Shown piece after piece: positions 10,430 through 21,740 of a stretch of 64,000 bases of DNA. The stretch lies in NCBI GenBank assembly GCA_020205615.1, contig CM035171.1, positions 25,547,741 through 25,611,740 on the forward strand. Reading direction: 5' to 3'. The notes beneath the pieces were generated by a model that ran no database searches, was not told where the DNA came from, and saw only the letters and a list, made by a program, of their open reading frames with translations. Every line of letters begins with the position of its first letter. Position 1 is the first letter of the stretch. A program made the translations under genes and the position numbers. Origin of the DNA: Panax quinquefolius (lineage: Eukaryota; Streptophyta; Magnoliopsida; Apiales; Araliaceae).

Positions 10430-12315
10430 TATTAGGTTTGTAATATTCATACATGCATAATCAAATTGCATAAAAAAGTGCTAAGCGTGTAAAATCAGAG
10501 TTTAAAAATTTACAAACCATATACCCGGATCATCCTTTATGCATAATTATTAATTAAACGAAAAGATAAAGAATAAATCATACCCTTGAAGATTGAGCTT
10601 CCTCAGGTACAAGTTCACCTCCAAATCCTTTCGCGTTCAATCTTGAATCCACCGGGTTTGGTTCCTTCCTTTGATCAACGTTAGCCACCCAAATGTTTGG
10701 CCTCTAGAGGTGATCCACCAAGGAAGAATAAAATTCAAGAAAATGGGTGTTATGGCTAAACCCTAGTTTTTCTATCTCTATAGAAAGGGTGTACTCCCAA
10801 CAACTTGGAATTATTACGTATGTTGAAAAATCAACAACCCATACCACCCATAATAAGACTCCTCTTATTTATAGATGTGGGAAACCCATCTTAACAATTA
10901 AGGAATTGGGTTTTATTTAATTAATTAAATTCTTTTAATTAATTAAGCTCCCTAATCTTATTAGGGATAATTAATTAAACTCCTTTAACTAATTTTCCCT
11001 CCTAATCCTATTAGGAATAAATGAGAGTACTTATATTAAATTAATTCCTAAACTCTTTTAGAAATTAAAATAATAATAATTGTAATAATATTAATAAGAC
11101 TCCTCTTATTAATTTATATTTAATATTTCTAAAATATTAAATAATAAATATTAAGCTATTTAATTTATTCTATCACCATAGATTAAATTAAATATACTTA
11201 ACTATATTATTACGATTATGCCATTAACTTCTTAAATAATTATTCTTCCTTTTATGGTGTGACCCTTTAGGTTCTCCATATTAAATAGGTTGTGAATAAA
11301 TCAATTAGAACAATTCTAATCTTATTTAAATAAATAAATTAAATAATTAATTTATTTAAATAAATAATATTTATTCTACAATAGGATAAGCCTCCAGCGA
11401 TCAACGACTTTCCGGATAATATAGATTTCAACATTAATCATTAAAGAACCTTTGAGTAAATAGTTACTGCATACAATTCAATCCTTCCACCATACAATGT
11501 CCCAATTAAATATAAGACATGGAATTATCGTCAAGTCTTATTTTATTTAATTATATGTATTTCGATCCTTAAATGCACAACTCAAATAATGCAAATTAGA
11601 AACTCCTTTCTAATTTTATTCGCGCCGCCAATGATTTCTTTGGGTTGTCATTTATCGAATCACATAGGACATTTCTCTTCTTTTATTAGAAGTGGTAGAT
11701 TCTTTATTGATCATACATTATCTCCATGTACAACTTATTATACCCAAGCATACCCTTTGATATACCCTAAGGGTCTTAAGGAATAAGTCAAAGTATAACT
11801 CATCATACACAAGATACTATGATGATCTCAAGTCCAAGGATTACTTGTACTTACTATATCACTACAGAATTCCTATGACGACAGCAAATAAAACTCCATT
11901 AGGTATTCCTTAGCGAGCCACGTTCAGTGAACTTATTCTCTAATAAGCACCTACATACTTGCTTTAGTGTCTCCACACAAATGATCATGAGATCAATCAT
12001 CCTCATCCAATGAGCAAGCAACGTATGTACCAATCTATCCGGATTCACTAATCCCCAATTTAGTAATCCAATGATTGGGAACTATTTTAATTTTTAAGCT
12101 TTCTAAGAATTTAGATCTCATTAGAATGATCATCATCATTATTCTAAAAGCATTGCTTAAAACTATGGGTTTATCACATATTATAAAAACAAAGATCATG
12201 TAGATAATTAAAAGCCTTTAATAAATTAATACTTTTTATTAATAAATGAATAAGATTGTTACAAAGTATATGCTTTATCATCAAACATGATTGGCTTGTG
12301 TGCATACTACTTTCA
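10430..12315 (-). mobile_element. Copia-1 5' LTR
   Basis: This is the LTR upstream of the primer site in element orientation, ending at the TSD TATGC. It has the same structure as 3066-4942. A 65-codon plus-strand frame at 11589 lies inside it and is not a gene. Confidence 0.88.
10866..10873 (-). promoter_or_regulatory. TATA box of copia-1 5' LTR
   Basis: Reads TATAAATA on the minus strand and is followed by AGAGGAGTCTTATT. It is conserved in all copia LTRs here (3504-3497, 37419-37412, 53002-52995). Function is inferred from position and conservation. Confidence 0.55.
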
Positions 12316-12316
12316 T

Positions 12317-12870
12317 ATGCCACCTCGAAGGGATCGGAATATAATACCTCTCGATTTCGAGGTTGATAGAACGTACAGACGACTGCAGAGAGAAAAAGCT
12401 CGGGACATTCCTACTCCTGTTATAATGGCTGAGGAACTTCAAAAATCTTTAAGTGAGTATGACATGCCCCATATTGCAGATTTACAAGCGAGCATTCTCA
12501 GGCCCGCGATCCAAGCAAATAATTTTGAGATCAAGCCGGGCACCATCTAAATGTGTTCCAATATTCAGTTTGGGGGATTGCCAAATGATGACCCGAATGA
12601 TCACTTGATAAACTTCTTGGAGATCTGCGATAAATATAAGTGCAACGAAGTGACTGACGATTCCATCAGACTCTGACTGTTCCCATTCACTTTGAAGGAC
12701 AAGGCCAAGAGCTGGCTACATTCATTCCCGCTAGGCTCCATCACCAAATGGGCTGACTTGGCTAAAAAGTTCATGGTGAAGTTCTTTCTGCCCGCTAAAA
12801 CTGCCAGGCTCAGGCATGAAATTACATCCTTCGTCCAATTCGAAACGGAGTCTTTGTACGACTCATGGGA
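12317..12870 (+). pseudogene. Athila-1 gag, N-terminal part
   Basis: Translation from the ATG at 12317 gives MPPRRDRNIIPLD, the usual start of Athila-type gag. The longer frame beginning at 12287 is only an accidental extension into the copia LTR. Compared with Athila-2 (32753 onward), a stop at 12548 comes from CAA to TAA. A further stop lies near 12676 (TGA where Athila-2 has a CGA codon). The capsid-like segment continues with a KSWLHS-P-GSIT block. The coding is then cut by the inverted solo LTR inside the target sequence GCGAT and resumes at 14397. Confidence 0.82.
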
Positions 12871-12875
12871 GCGAT

Positions 12876-14391
12876 TGTTGGTCGGAAAACCGATCACTAA
12901 ACACGCGCACGTATACGCGGTCTAACAAGTAATACAGTGAACCCACGAGGAACTATGACTAATATTTACCAAGTACCGATTATGAATCGCTAAAGCCTTA
13001 TTCGAACAGTAGTAAATGGAAGTGTGATTAATCTAGTTAACTAAATAACAAAGCAAGTAAATGGATAACGAATGGTAATCTAAGAAAATACAAGCTAAGG
13101 TCACAACTTCACCCCCACACAGGCATTCTGTCGAACACCTAGCGTGTTATACTTCATCAAACTAGCCACCCTTCTCTATTTGGTCTTAATGGTCACGACA
13201 ATTTGTTGACCGAGAACACATAGGTGCCTATGCACCTCTGTCGAGGTATGCACAAACATATCCTCTCCAGATCCACCCAAAAGGGAATAGAACAGAAAGG
13301 AAAGTCCAAACTAGATGCAATCCTACATATATCTATGCGAATCAATCATAACAAGGATTTAAACAAATGTTCTCAATTAGGTTGCACGTGGCGCACATAG
13401 ATATGTCTATTCTATGCACAACTTATGTAGTCGAAACCCACAATCACATGCCAATATATTTAGGTATAAATCTATAATTCTTCTGTCGATATCATGCAGA
13501 TTACCAAAATCATCACTAATGTCTTAGCAAGAATCATAAAGCACAAATATATTAAACCAAATCATATGGTGCCAACCAAATAGATAAAGACAGTCAATTC
13601 AAATAATAAAGGGATCCATTATAACCTTAGAGCCAATAATCAGTTCATATTTAATAAACCAAATACAAGTAGCAAATAAGACAACATTTGTAGAATATAA
13701 AATTAGAGGAAATAAATGGATAGAAGAATATCTGTCAAAGCCCCTTCAATCCCCACGCATTCCACTCAAATCAAGCTTTCCAATCCGTGTCGCTCGTTGC
13801 TCTTATGCTCCAAAGAAAAACAGACTTCTCCCCAAATCTACCTAAACTATATGTACAAACATCAACTAAGAAAAAGGAAGAGAAATTACAAAAGATAAAC
13901 TAAACTAAGCTAAGCTATATGATATATGGTGTCTGGTATCTGAGATGAAGAGCCTCTGTACTGTTATATACGCCTTCTTCTTTTGCTAGGTCAAAAGCAC
14001 TTGGTCTCTGCCTGGGCATCGCAGCTCGCGTTGTGACGCGATCAATAGCTCTATTGTTGGTATTTATTTCACATTAGTATAAAAAACAGAGCTCGTCTTT
14101 TGGTATGAGTCCAAGAAGGTAATAATATGCTGTATTTACGTGGTGACATCATCGAGAGAGGGAGTTGGCATGGCCCATGGGCTTAAGCCTTGGTTTTTCA
14201 GCCATGGCATACGAGAATATGTATTTTGGCCATTTTGTCCTTGAAAGCATGGAAAAGACCTAGAAATCCCTGTATTGCATCAGTTAAGCGCAATAACACT
14301 ATAATCATACAAAACCATATAAAATCTATGAGAACAGGCAATTATTTAAGTCATTAAGTATCCGATTCACGGGTGTAAATCCCACTCATCA
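12876..14391 (-). mobile_element. Athila-type solo LTR, inverted, in Athila-1 gag
   Basis: This 1516-bp LTR runs TGTTGGTC...CTCATCA on the plus strand, that is TGATGAGTGGG...CCAACA in its own direction, the same termini as the LTR starting at 23114. It is flanked by GCGAT at 12871-12875 and 14392-14396, a perfect 5-bp target duplication. Removing it rejoins the gag sequence as in Athila-2 at about 33310. Frames at 13716 and elsewhere in it have no protein likeness. Confidence 0.93.
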
Positions 14392-14396
14392 GCGAT

Positions 14397-15580
14397 TCAA
14401 TGATCTTCTGAGGAGATGCCCCCACCATGGACTGCCAGAATGGCTTCCCATCCAGACATTTTATAATAGGTTATACAGGTCTACTCGTTCGAGTATAGAT
14501 GCCGCTTCTGCTGGGGCCTTCATGTCCAAACATCACGCAGAGGGGTATGAATTGGTGGAAACAATGGCGTCCAACAATTATCAATGGTCAAATGATAGAC
14601 AGGCCCCTAGAAGAGCAGCATGGGTATATGAGGTTGACTCTGTCACAACATTAGCGGCTTAAGTTGTAGCGCTAATAAAAAGGCTTGACACTATGGGAGT
14701 GCAAGAAGTGAAGAATGTTCAGAGTGTCGTAGTGTCGTGTGAATTGTGTCAAGTGAGCCACCCAAATGATCAATGTGCCATAAGCCCTGAGTCAGTTCAA
14801 TTTGTTTCCAACTATGGGAAGCAGTAAAATGTAAATGTCCATACTCATTACAATCCGGGATTAAGGAATCATCCAAAATTCTCCTGGGGCAACACCAATT
14901 TCAACCAAGCGCAACCATCTACCACCAGACCTAATTTTTCAAACCCTTCAGGTTTCCAAGATCAAAATAAGTACAACCAACAACCACAGAGTTCTCAGAA
15001 CCAGTACCACCATCCACCACCTCAATAGGAAAGAAAACCTAGTTTGGAAGATCTTCTGTCATGATATATTGCCCAAAACGAAAAAAGGAGCAATAATCAA
15101 GAAGCTTCCATCCAGAACCTTGAAGTCCAAATGTGACAGTTGGTCTCTACTTTGAACATTCGTCCGCAAGGCACATTTCTGAGTGACATTGATGTCAACC
15201 CAAAATGAGATGGCAAGGAACAATGTAAAGCAGTTATAATTCGGAGTGGGAGGTCCATTAATGAAAACGGTGGAGAGAATTCTATAGTGCAAGAGGAAGT
15301 GACTGTAGAGGAACCTATTGTGGAGCAGAGTGATAAGTCTGGGGGAGAGGAAAATGCTCAAGATGAACCTACAACACCAACCCCTATAGTGAACAAAGCT
15401 AGTCCTCCTATCCCACTATTGTCATTCCCCCAGTGCCTGCAGAAATAAAAGCTAGATAAACAATTCTCTAAGTTCTTAGAAGTGTTTAAAAAGCTTCATA
15501 TAAACATTCCATTTGCAGAGGCGTTGAAGAAAATGTCAAGCTATGTCAAATTTATGAAAGACATATTTTCTATAAAGTAA
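14397..15580 (+). pseudogene. Athila-1 gag, C-terminal part with CCHC knuckle
   Basis: The segment resumes gag after the solo LTR. A zinc knuckle C-E-L-C-Q-V-S-H-P-N-D-Q-C (CX2CX3HX4C spacing) lies at about 14737-14778. It is followed by a Pro/Gln/Asn-rich region and the linker towards protease. Athila-2 has the same knuckle with CILCQGSH. Stops at 14660 (TAA) and later, and small indels relative to Athila-2, make it non-functional. Minus-strand frames at 14691 and 15059 are shadows. Confidence 0.8.
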
Positions 15581-15582
15581 AG

Positions 15583-16377
15583 ATGGGGGATTATGAAACA
15601 GTTGCACTGACAGAGGAATGCAATGCCATCTTACAGAATAAGCTTCCGCCAAAACTGAAAGATCCTGAAAGTTTCACAATTCCATGCACTATAGGGGATC
15701 AATTCATTGGCAAGGCCTTGTGTGATATGGGGGTTAGTATAAATCTGATGCCTCTGTCAATTTATAAGAAGTTGGGACTAAATGAAGCCAAACCCACACG
15801 TGTGACCTTGCAATTGGCAGATAGATCTCTTTTACTTACCCAAAGGGGATAGTAGAGGACGTGCTTGTCAAGGTGGACAAGTTCATATTCCCAGCAGATT
15901 TCATTATCTTAGATTTCGAGGAAGACAAGGAGGTCCCAATTATACTAGGCAGACCATTCTTGGCAACTAGGAGGACCCTAATAGACGTGCAAAAGGGGGA
16001 ATTGACCATGAGAGTACAGGATCAGGAGGTCACCTTCAATGTGTTCTGGTAAATGAAATATCCAAATTCCCCTGAAGATTATTTTTAGATTAAAGTGATT
16101 GATAATATATTCAGTGAGGGAAGTATTTTCAGAAACCTGCATGACAGACCTGCTTAAGGCTACACTGACAGGTGCTAGTACTATGGAAGAGGCCACCCAT
16201 GTTGAATATGCTAAGTTGTTGGATGCACCACAGAGATCTAAACAGTTCCAAAGAAAGTTTGAGTCTCTGAATGATCAAGAAGCATCCAATTCCAAGGCCC
16301 AGCCATCAATCATAGAACTACCTGTCCTCAACCTCAAGCCCTTGCCTAATCATTTAAGCTATGCATATTTAGGGTAG
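15583..16377 (+). pseudogene. Athila-1 aspartic protease and protease-RT linker
   Basis: The frame holds the Athila protease core: GDQFIGKALCDMGVSINLMP, where the catalytic triplet usually reads DLG, here DMG. It continues LSIYKKLGL and then [12 protein letters not shown], the second protease signature. After the LADRSL block, two extra T's relative to Athila-2 cause a frameshift at about 15835. A second length difference near 16105 shifts the frame again before the linker with the VREVF and LKATLT blocks. The protease would cleave gag-pol in the particle. This copy cannot be translated as one protein. Confidence 0.82.
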
Positions 16378-17736
16378 TCATCCACTTTGCCTGTTATCAT
16401 TTCTGCATCTTTAGATGAATGCTAGGAAGAGAAGCTATTGCTAGTGCTCAAACAGTATAAAACGGCCCTGGGGTGGTCGATTGTAGATATTAAAGGGATC
16501 AGTCCATCCTTATGCATGCACAAAATCCTACTTGAGGAAGGATCTAAGTCGACCATTGAACATTAGAGGTGGTTAAACCCCATAATGAAAGAGGTGGTCA
16601 GAAAGGAAATTATCAAGTTGCTAGATGCGGGGATTATCTACCCTATTTCAGACAGTCCTTGGGTCAGTCCCATTCAGTGCATGCCAAAAAAGGGTGGCAT
16701 GACGGTAGTGTCCAATGAGAATAATGAGCTGATTCCAACCAGAACAGTTACTGGGTGGAAGGTATGCATGGACTACAGAAAGGTGAACAAGTCCACCTGT
16801 AAGGATCATTTCCCTCTACCCTTCATTGATCAGATGCTCAACATGCTCGATAGGCTCGCCAGGCATGAATTTTATTGTCTACTTGATTGTTATTCTGCTT
16901 ATAATCAAATTTTTATTGCTCCTGAAGGTCAGGAGAAAACAATGTTCACATGCCCCTATGAGACCTTTGCCATTCGAAAAATGTCTTTTGGGCTGTGTAA
17001 CGCTCCTGCAACATTCCAGCGTTGCATGATGTCCATTTTCTTAGATATGGTTGAAAATACCCTCGAGGTCTTCATGGATGATTTTTCTGTATTCAGGAGC
17101 TCCTTTGAAAACTGTCTAGCAAATCTGATTTCTGTCCTCAAAATATGTGTAGAGATAAATCTTGTTTTGAATTGGGAGAAGTGCCACTTCATGGTACGAG
17201 AAGGCATTATTCTGGGGCACAAAGTATCTGTTGGAGGTATTGAAGTAGACCAGGCTAAAATTGATGTCATCAATAATATACCACCTCCTACATCAGTAAA
17301 AGGGGTTAGAAGCTTTCTTAGGCACGTGGGGTTCTACAGACGGTTTATCCAGGACTTCTCAAAAATAACCAAACCGCTCTGTACCTTTTTGGAAAAAAAC
17401 ATGCCTTTTCAATTTAATGAAGCCTACCTCAGAGCATTTGAACTATTAAAGGAAAGACTCATTTTTGCTCCTATTGTGGTAGCTCCTAACTGGACTTTCC
17501 CATTTGAGCTTATGTGCGATGCCATCGATTTTGCAATAGGGGCAATATTAGGCCAAAGAAGGGACAAAGTGTTCCACACAATCTATTATGCCAGCAAAAC
17601 ATTAACTGATGCTCACCTAAATTACACAACAACTGAGAAAGAACTGTTAGCAATGGTTTATGCTTTTGATAAGTTCTGTTTCTGTCTTATTGGAACCAAA
17701 GTGATCGTGTACACTGACCACTCGGCCATCAAATAG
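16378..17736 (+). pseudogene. Athila-1 reverse transcriptase / RNase H
   Basis: The best-kept coding block of the window is a 383-codon frame from 16585 to a TAG at 17734. It contains the RT finger and palm blocks (CMDYRKVNK, LLDCYSAYNQI, MSFGLCNAPATFQRCM), the Athila-type catalytic motif F-M-D-D at 17071-17082, thumb GFYRRFIQDFSKI and the start of RNase H (CDAIDFAIGAILGQ, TTTEKELLA, TDHSAIK). The two catalytic RT aspartates are intact. The family reverse-transcribes element RNA in the cytoplasmic particle. A stop at 16423 lies upstream in the linker. Another ends the frame just after TDHSAIK, so the enzyme is not intact. Confidence 0.9.
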
Positions 17737-17754
17737 CTGATAGAAAAGAAAGAT

Positions 17755-19207
17755 GTGAAGCCTAGGCTGATAAGGTGGGTCCTTCTCCTCCAGGAATTTG
17801 ATCTGGAGATCTGCGATAAAAAGGGGACTAAAAACCAAGTCGCGGATCACTTGTTGAGGTTGGAAAACCCTCCTCATTCGGGAGATGCAGAAACATACAT
17901 CAATGATTTCTTCCCGGATGAACAATTGTTTGTTGTCCAAAGCAAATCCCCATGGTATGCTAACTTTGCTAATTTTGTCGCCTGTCATGTGCTTCCTCCC
18001 AACATGAGCTATCAATAGAGGAATAAATTCCTAAATGATGCAAAGAAATATTTGTGGGATGAGCCTTTTCTATTCAAACAGTTTTCAGATCAAATTCGGC
18101 AAAGATGTCTGCCAGAGGAGGAAATTGGGGGTGTGCTCCATCATTGTCATTCCTCAAACTATGGAGGACATTTTGGGGGCCAAAGAATAGCTGTTAAAGT
18201 ACTCCAATATGGTTTCTACTGGCCTACCTTGTTCAAAAATGCTCATATATATATGTATCGCATTGCGATAAATGCCAAAGGGTAGAAACCATCTCCGAAA
18301 GGCATGCAATTGCTCTGCAGAATATCCTCGAAGTGGAGTTGTTTGATGTTTGGGGCATTGATTTCATTGGTCTATTTTTGTCTTACTACAATAATATTTA
18401 TATCCTTTTCGGGTAGATCATGTCTCCAAGTTGGTAGAAGCAGTCGCCCTGCCTACAAATGATGCTAAGGTGGTGCTAAATTTCTTAAAGAAGAATATAT
18501 TCACTCGTTTCGGCACACCTCGGGCGATAATCAGTGACGAAGGGTCACATTTCTGCAATAAATACTTCAAAGCCCTTCTCACTAAGTATGGGGTGACCCA
18601 TAAAATAGCCACCACCTATCATCTGCAGATAAGTGGCCAAGCAGAGATATCCAACAGAGAGGTCAAACGCATCCTAAAAAAGATTGTTTACCCGAATAGG
18701 AGGGATTGGTCCAAGAAGCTTGATGATGCCTTGTGGGTGTACCGTACTGCATATAAAACGCCTATCGAAATCTCTCCGCATAGGCTTGTTTATGGAAAGG
18801 CATGTCATCTACTAGTTGAATTGGAGCATATCGCATATTGGGTAATCCAAAATATCAATTTTGATTTGGATGCAGCTGGTGAATAGAGATTGTTACAACT
18901 CAATGAATCAGACGAGTTTCGCCTGCAAGTGTATGAAAATGCTAAGTTGTTTAAAGATAAGACGAAGCGGTGGCATGACAAGAAAATAGTCGAAAGAAAT
19001 TTCGAACAAGGCCAGAAGGTGCTTCTATTCAACTCCCGCTTGAAATTATTCCCTGAGAAGTTGAAGTCCTAATGGTCAGGATCATTCACTATTGTCAAGG
19101 TATATCCTCACGGTGCTATTAAGGTTGAAGACCCTAACTCGGACAAAACTTTTAAGGTCAATGGTCAACGCCTGAAACATTACTGGGGCAGCGAGGTCGA
19201 CCGGTAG
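17755..19207 (+). pseudogene. Athila-1 RNase H tail and integrase
   Basis: The reading frame of RT continues ([30 protein letters not shown]) into the integrase zinc-binding part (HHCHSSNYGGHFGG at about 18139). It shifts frame between 18240 and 18430, just before the core. The core blocks [28 protein letters not shown] and [11 protein letters not shown] are present. The frame then runs through [20 protein letters not shown] blocks and ends in LKHYWGSEVDR with a stop near 19205. Stops at 18016, 18883 and 19070 break it. Integrase would insert the cDNA with 5-bp target duplications, matching the TSDs of this family here. Confidence 0.85.
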
Positions 19208-20473
19208 AACACCTCCATCACTTTGGGTGACCCGGTGTAAGGCGGGGTAAAAGTCAAGTCGACGAATGCAAATCAAGCGCTTGGTGGGGAGGCAACCCCA
19301 TCTCAGTATCAAAAATATCTTTTTTCTCTTAAATTATATCTAGTTTTTATTCAATCTATTTTCTTCAGTTAGCATAGGTTTCCCTTTGTATTTCCTTGTT
19401 TACTTAGTATAATAGCTAGTCTATATAGTTTATGATAGGATGTTTAGTGAATAAATAGTTAGATTGCATATAGTAATTAGTATGTTGTTATTACATGTTT
19501 TCCTAGTTTTGTTTCTAGTTTTTTTTGTGTTGTATAGCTTACTGATCTGGGACTTGGCATGTGAGGGAAAAATAGCCAGGAAACTAAAGTGCAGAAGCCG
19601 CGCTACAACGTCGGCCTCAGTACTCTCTTTCGCGCTGCAGCGCCAAGGCAGACTGGGACATACTGTGAAATCGCGCCACAACGCCAATTGCTATACCATA
19701 TGTTGTGCCGCAGCTCCAATACAGACTGGGACATACTATGAAACTGCGCCGCAGCGCCAATTGTTATACTATCTCTTGTGCTGCAGTGCCAATAAAAGAT
19801 GGGACACATCATGTAAACTTCATGCAAAGACCCAAGACATACACTAAGTCCGAAATGCGCATGCCAAGAAGAGGCTAAGCATTCTGCAAACTCACGCTGC
19901 AATGCCAAGTCTTGTAATGACTTTCACGTTGTAGCGCCAACTTAAAATTGGGATTTTTGAACTCGCGTTGTAGCGCCAACCAACAAAGGAAGGGTCATTT
20001 ACTTGCGCAAATGCCACCGGTAATTTTTAAAATAAAAGGGACTTTTAGGTTCATTCTCGATGAATTCTGACTTCTTCTCCTAAATTCTTTCAGCATGTAC
20101 ATCCCCCTTCTCCCAAATCTCTCAGTAGATAAATTCCCTTCTCCCCCAAATTTTGAAGCAGTTACATTCACATCACCCACTATTGTGCAACAGTTACTTC
20201 TCCCCTTCTCTTAACCGTTCGTACTCTTTTCTGCCCTCTTCAAATAGTGCCAGAGTATGAACTCCACAAGGTAAGGGTTATTTGTGTTTTCTGCAAAAGA
20301 AGATTAGGGCTTTCTCTTGTATTTGGGTGTGACAATTTGTTCTATTAATAATTTGGAAAATCTAGGGTTTGGGTATTCCTTATTTAAAGCCTTGGGTCAT
20401 TTGGGGTGTTGGGTTTGTAGTGTTTTTGTTGGTGTTTGTTTTCCCTTAGATTTTAGATCTTAAAAGTATTCAA
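19208..20473 (+). other. Athila-1 spacer between pol and accessory ORF
   Basis: This non-coding interval of about 1.27 kb has AT-rich ends and carries the GC-rich CGCTGCAGCGCC array in the middle. A 127-codon frame at 19464 reads through the array and looks like repeat translation, not a protein. The long leader before the next ORF suggests a separate or spliced RNA, as proposed for 3' ORFs of Athila elements, but I see no certain splice sites. Confidence 0.6.
19630..20016 (+). repeat. CGCTGCAGCGCCAA palindromic motif array
   Basis: About nine variants of GCGC(T/C)GCAGCGCCAA occur near 19632, 19673, 19704, 19745, 19778, 19883, 19925, 19964 and 20004. The first five have a 30-40 bp period, with GACTGGGACATACT-like spacers. 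The best copy is a near-perfect palindrome around CTGCAG. Related motifs occur in the U3 of the same element (23305, 23455, 23487). Confidence 0.75.
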
Positions 20474-21687
20474 ATGGCATCTAATTGTCCCCATACTAGC
20501 ATGGGTCCCCATTCACCGGCGCCTAGAGCTCCTCCCAGATGGGACAATACAAAATTCATCAGTGAGGAGGCATGGAAGCGTTACTCACAATCATTCTCCC
20601 ATCGAAATCTAGTGCCAGAGAGGGGTCTAAGGCCAGATGAGAAGACTGATGGTGCTATGATGACCATGATTTTGGCTATAAAATGGGTCCACTTCACCAA
20701 GCAGCCTGAGTCTGCGGTTATTTTGATGGTAAGGGAATTTTATGCTAATGCTAATGCTAGTGCAAATGGCCCTACGGTAGTGCCGGTTCAGGGTAAGCTG
20801 ATCCCCTTTGATAGTAAGGCCATAAACCATACATGTTTATAAGTCTCCAAATTATAATGGTCACGACTACCTGGAGCCCGGACTGCGGAGCTAAAACATC
20901 GATGAGATAGTAGTTAAGCTTTATAAGCCTAAAAAACTAACGAATTCCACGGCGAGAAGACTTCTTTCCCCCAATAGGCTTTAAGTTGCTACGGCAAGGC
21001 TTGGTATGCCTTTATTTGCTCTAATATCATGCCAACCCTCCATCTCAGCAATGTCACAAGAGAAAGGGTCGTCTTGCTTTATGCCATTATCATGGGGTTG
21101 AAGGTTGATGTAGGGGTTCACATCCAGGAGTCTATCAAAAAGGCCATCCGGAGAAACACCATATCGGACTCCCTCACCCGTCCCTAATAACCCGACTATG
21201 CAAACGAATGGGTATGCAGTGGGAGAAAGATGACATCACTCAGCCGCCTATGGCTTTCATTTATCATCACGTCATCACTCGATTTGGCCTTTGGGAAGGA
21301 GCGTAGTCTCACTCAAGGGGCGAGGGTTATTTACCAGCTCCACAGCCGCCACCCTCAACTGTGGTCGGTCCTTCCACGTATGTGCCCGAGCCCCCATCTA
21401 ATTCTATTCCACCTGCATCCCTAGCTTAGATTATGGGCAGCCTTAATTTCCTACAAAGCAAGGTGGATACTGTAGCTCAGTGGCAGAGCCAATTCAACCA
21501 CTACCAAGTGGAGTTTGCCCATATAATCTCTAGTATCTATGCGGCCCAAGGAGGGGATGACGCTGAGTCCATGTCGTTCCAGTTTCCAGAGCCTCCAAAT
21601 TTTGCGCCTTATCCACCACCATTCCCGCCTAGGGAGGAGGTCCGCGGGGATGATTCAGAGGATGATGATGAGAATGAGGATGAATGA
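20474..21687 (+). pseudogene. Athila-1 3' accessory ORF (plant-transposon-protein-like)
   Basis: The ATG at 20474 opens a 122-codon frame with the blocks FISEEAWKRY, VPERGL and REFYANA. This is the pattern of the so-called putative plant transposon protein found in the 3' part of many Athila-type elements. Further pieces follow in other frames: NYNGHDYLE near 20855, then SNIMPTLHLSNVTRERVVLLYA near 21035, and a C-terminal 84-codon stretch at 21433-21687. That stretch has a predicted helical part (LNFLQSKVDTVAQWQ), a proline cluster and a very acidic tail. At least two frameshifts and paired stops at 21186 break it. Its role is not established. It sits where retroviral env would, but I see no signal peptide or membrane segment. 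Confidence 0.6.
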
Positions 21688-21727
21688 TTCTGCAGCAAGG
21701 AGGCCAATGGGGACATTAGCGAAATCA

Positions 21728-21740
21728 AGTCTGGGGGAGA
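21728..21740 (+). other. Internal polypurine tract-like sequence
   Basis: AAGTCTGGGGGAG follows the accessory ORF and resembles the true tract at 23099 (AAGTTTGGGGGT). It could be a secondary plus-strand primer, but it is not next to an LTR. Confidence 0.35.

Larger units (their letters stand above)
3066..12315 (-). mobile_element. Copia-1: Ty1/copia element, complete boundaries, degenerate coding
   Basis: Two LTRs of about 1.88 kb flank a 5.5-kb interior read on the minus strand. The flanks are TATGC at 3061-3065 and 12316-12320, a 5-bp target duplication in the Athila leader just at the gag ATG. On the minus strand the order is LTR (12315-10430), iMet-type primer site, a 2.3-kb leader full of repeats, gag, pol remnants, polypurine tract (AAGTGGGAGAT, at 4953-4943) and LTR (4942-3066). 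The outer base of the left LTR is C where TG...CA symmetry predicts T, consistent with a C/T change. Coding is too broken for activity, and the RT core appears deleted. Confidence 0.9.

Noticed and set aside
12287..12316. Upstream ATG extending the Athila gag frame by 10 codons
   Set aside because: These codons come from the copia LTR end that inserted next to the true ATG at 12317. Athila-2 starts at the equivalent of 12317.
19464..19847. 127-codon frame between Athila pol and the accessory ORF
   Set aside because: It reads through the CGCTGCAGCGCC array and an AT-rich start, with no domain. The antisense frame at 19603 is equally open, as expected for a palindromic repeat.
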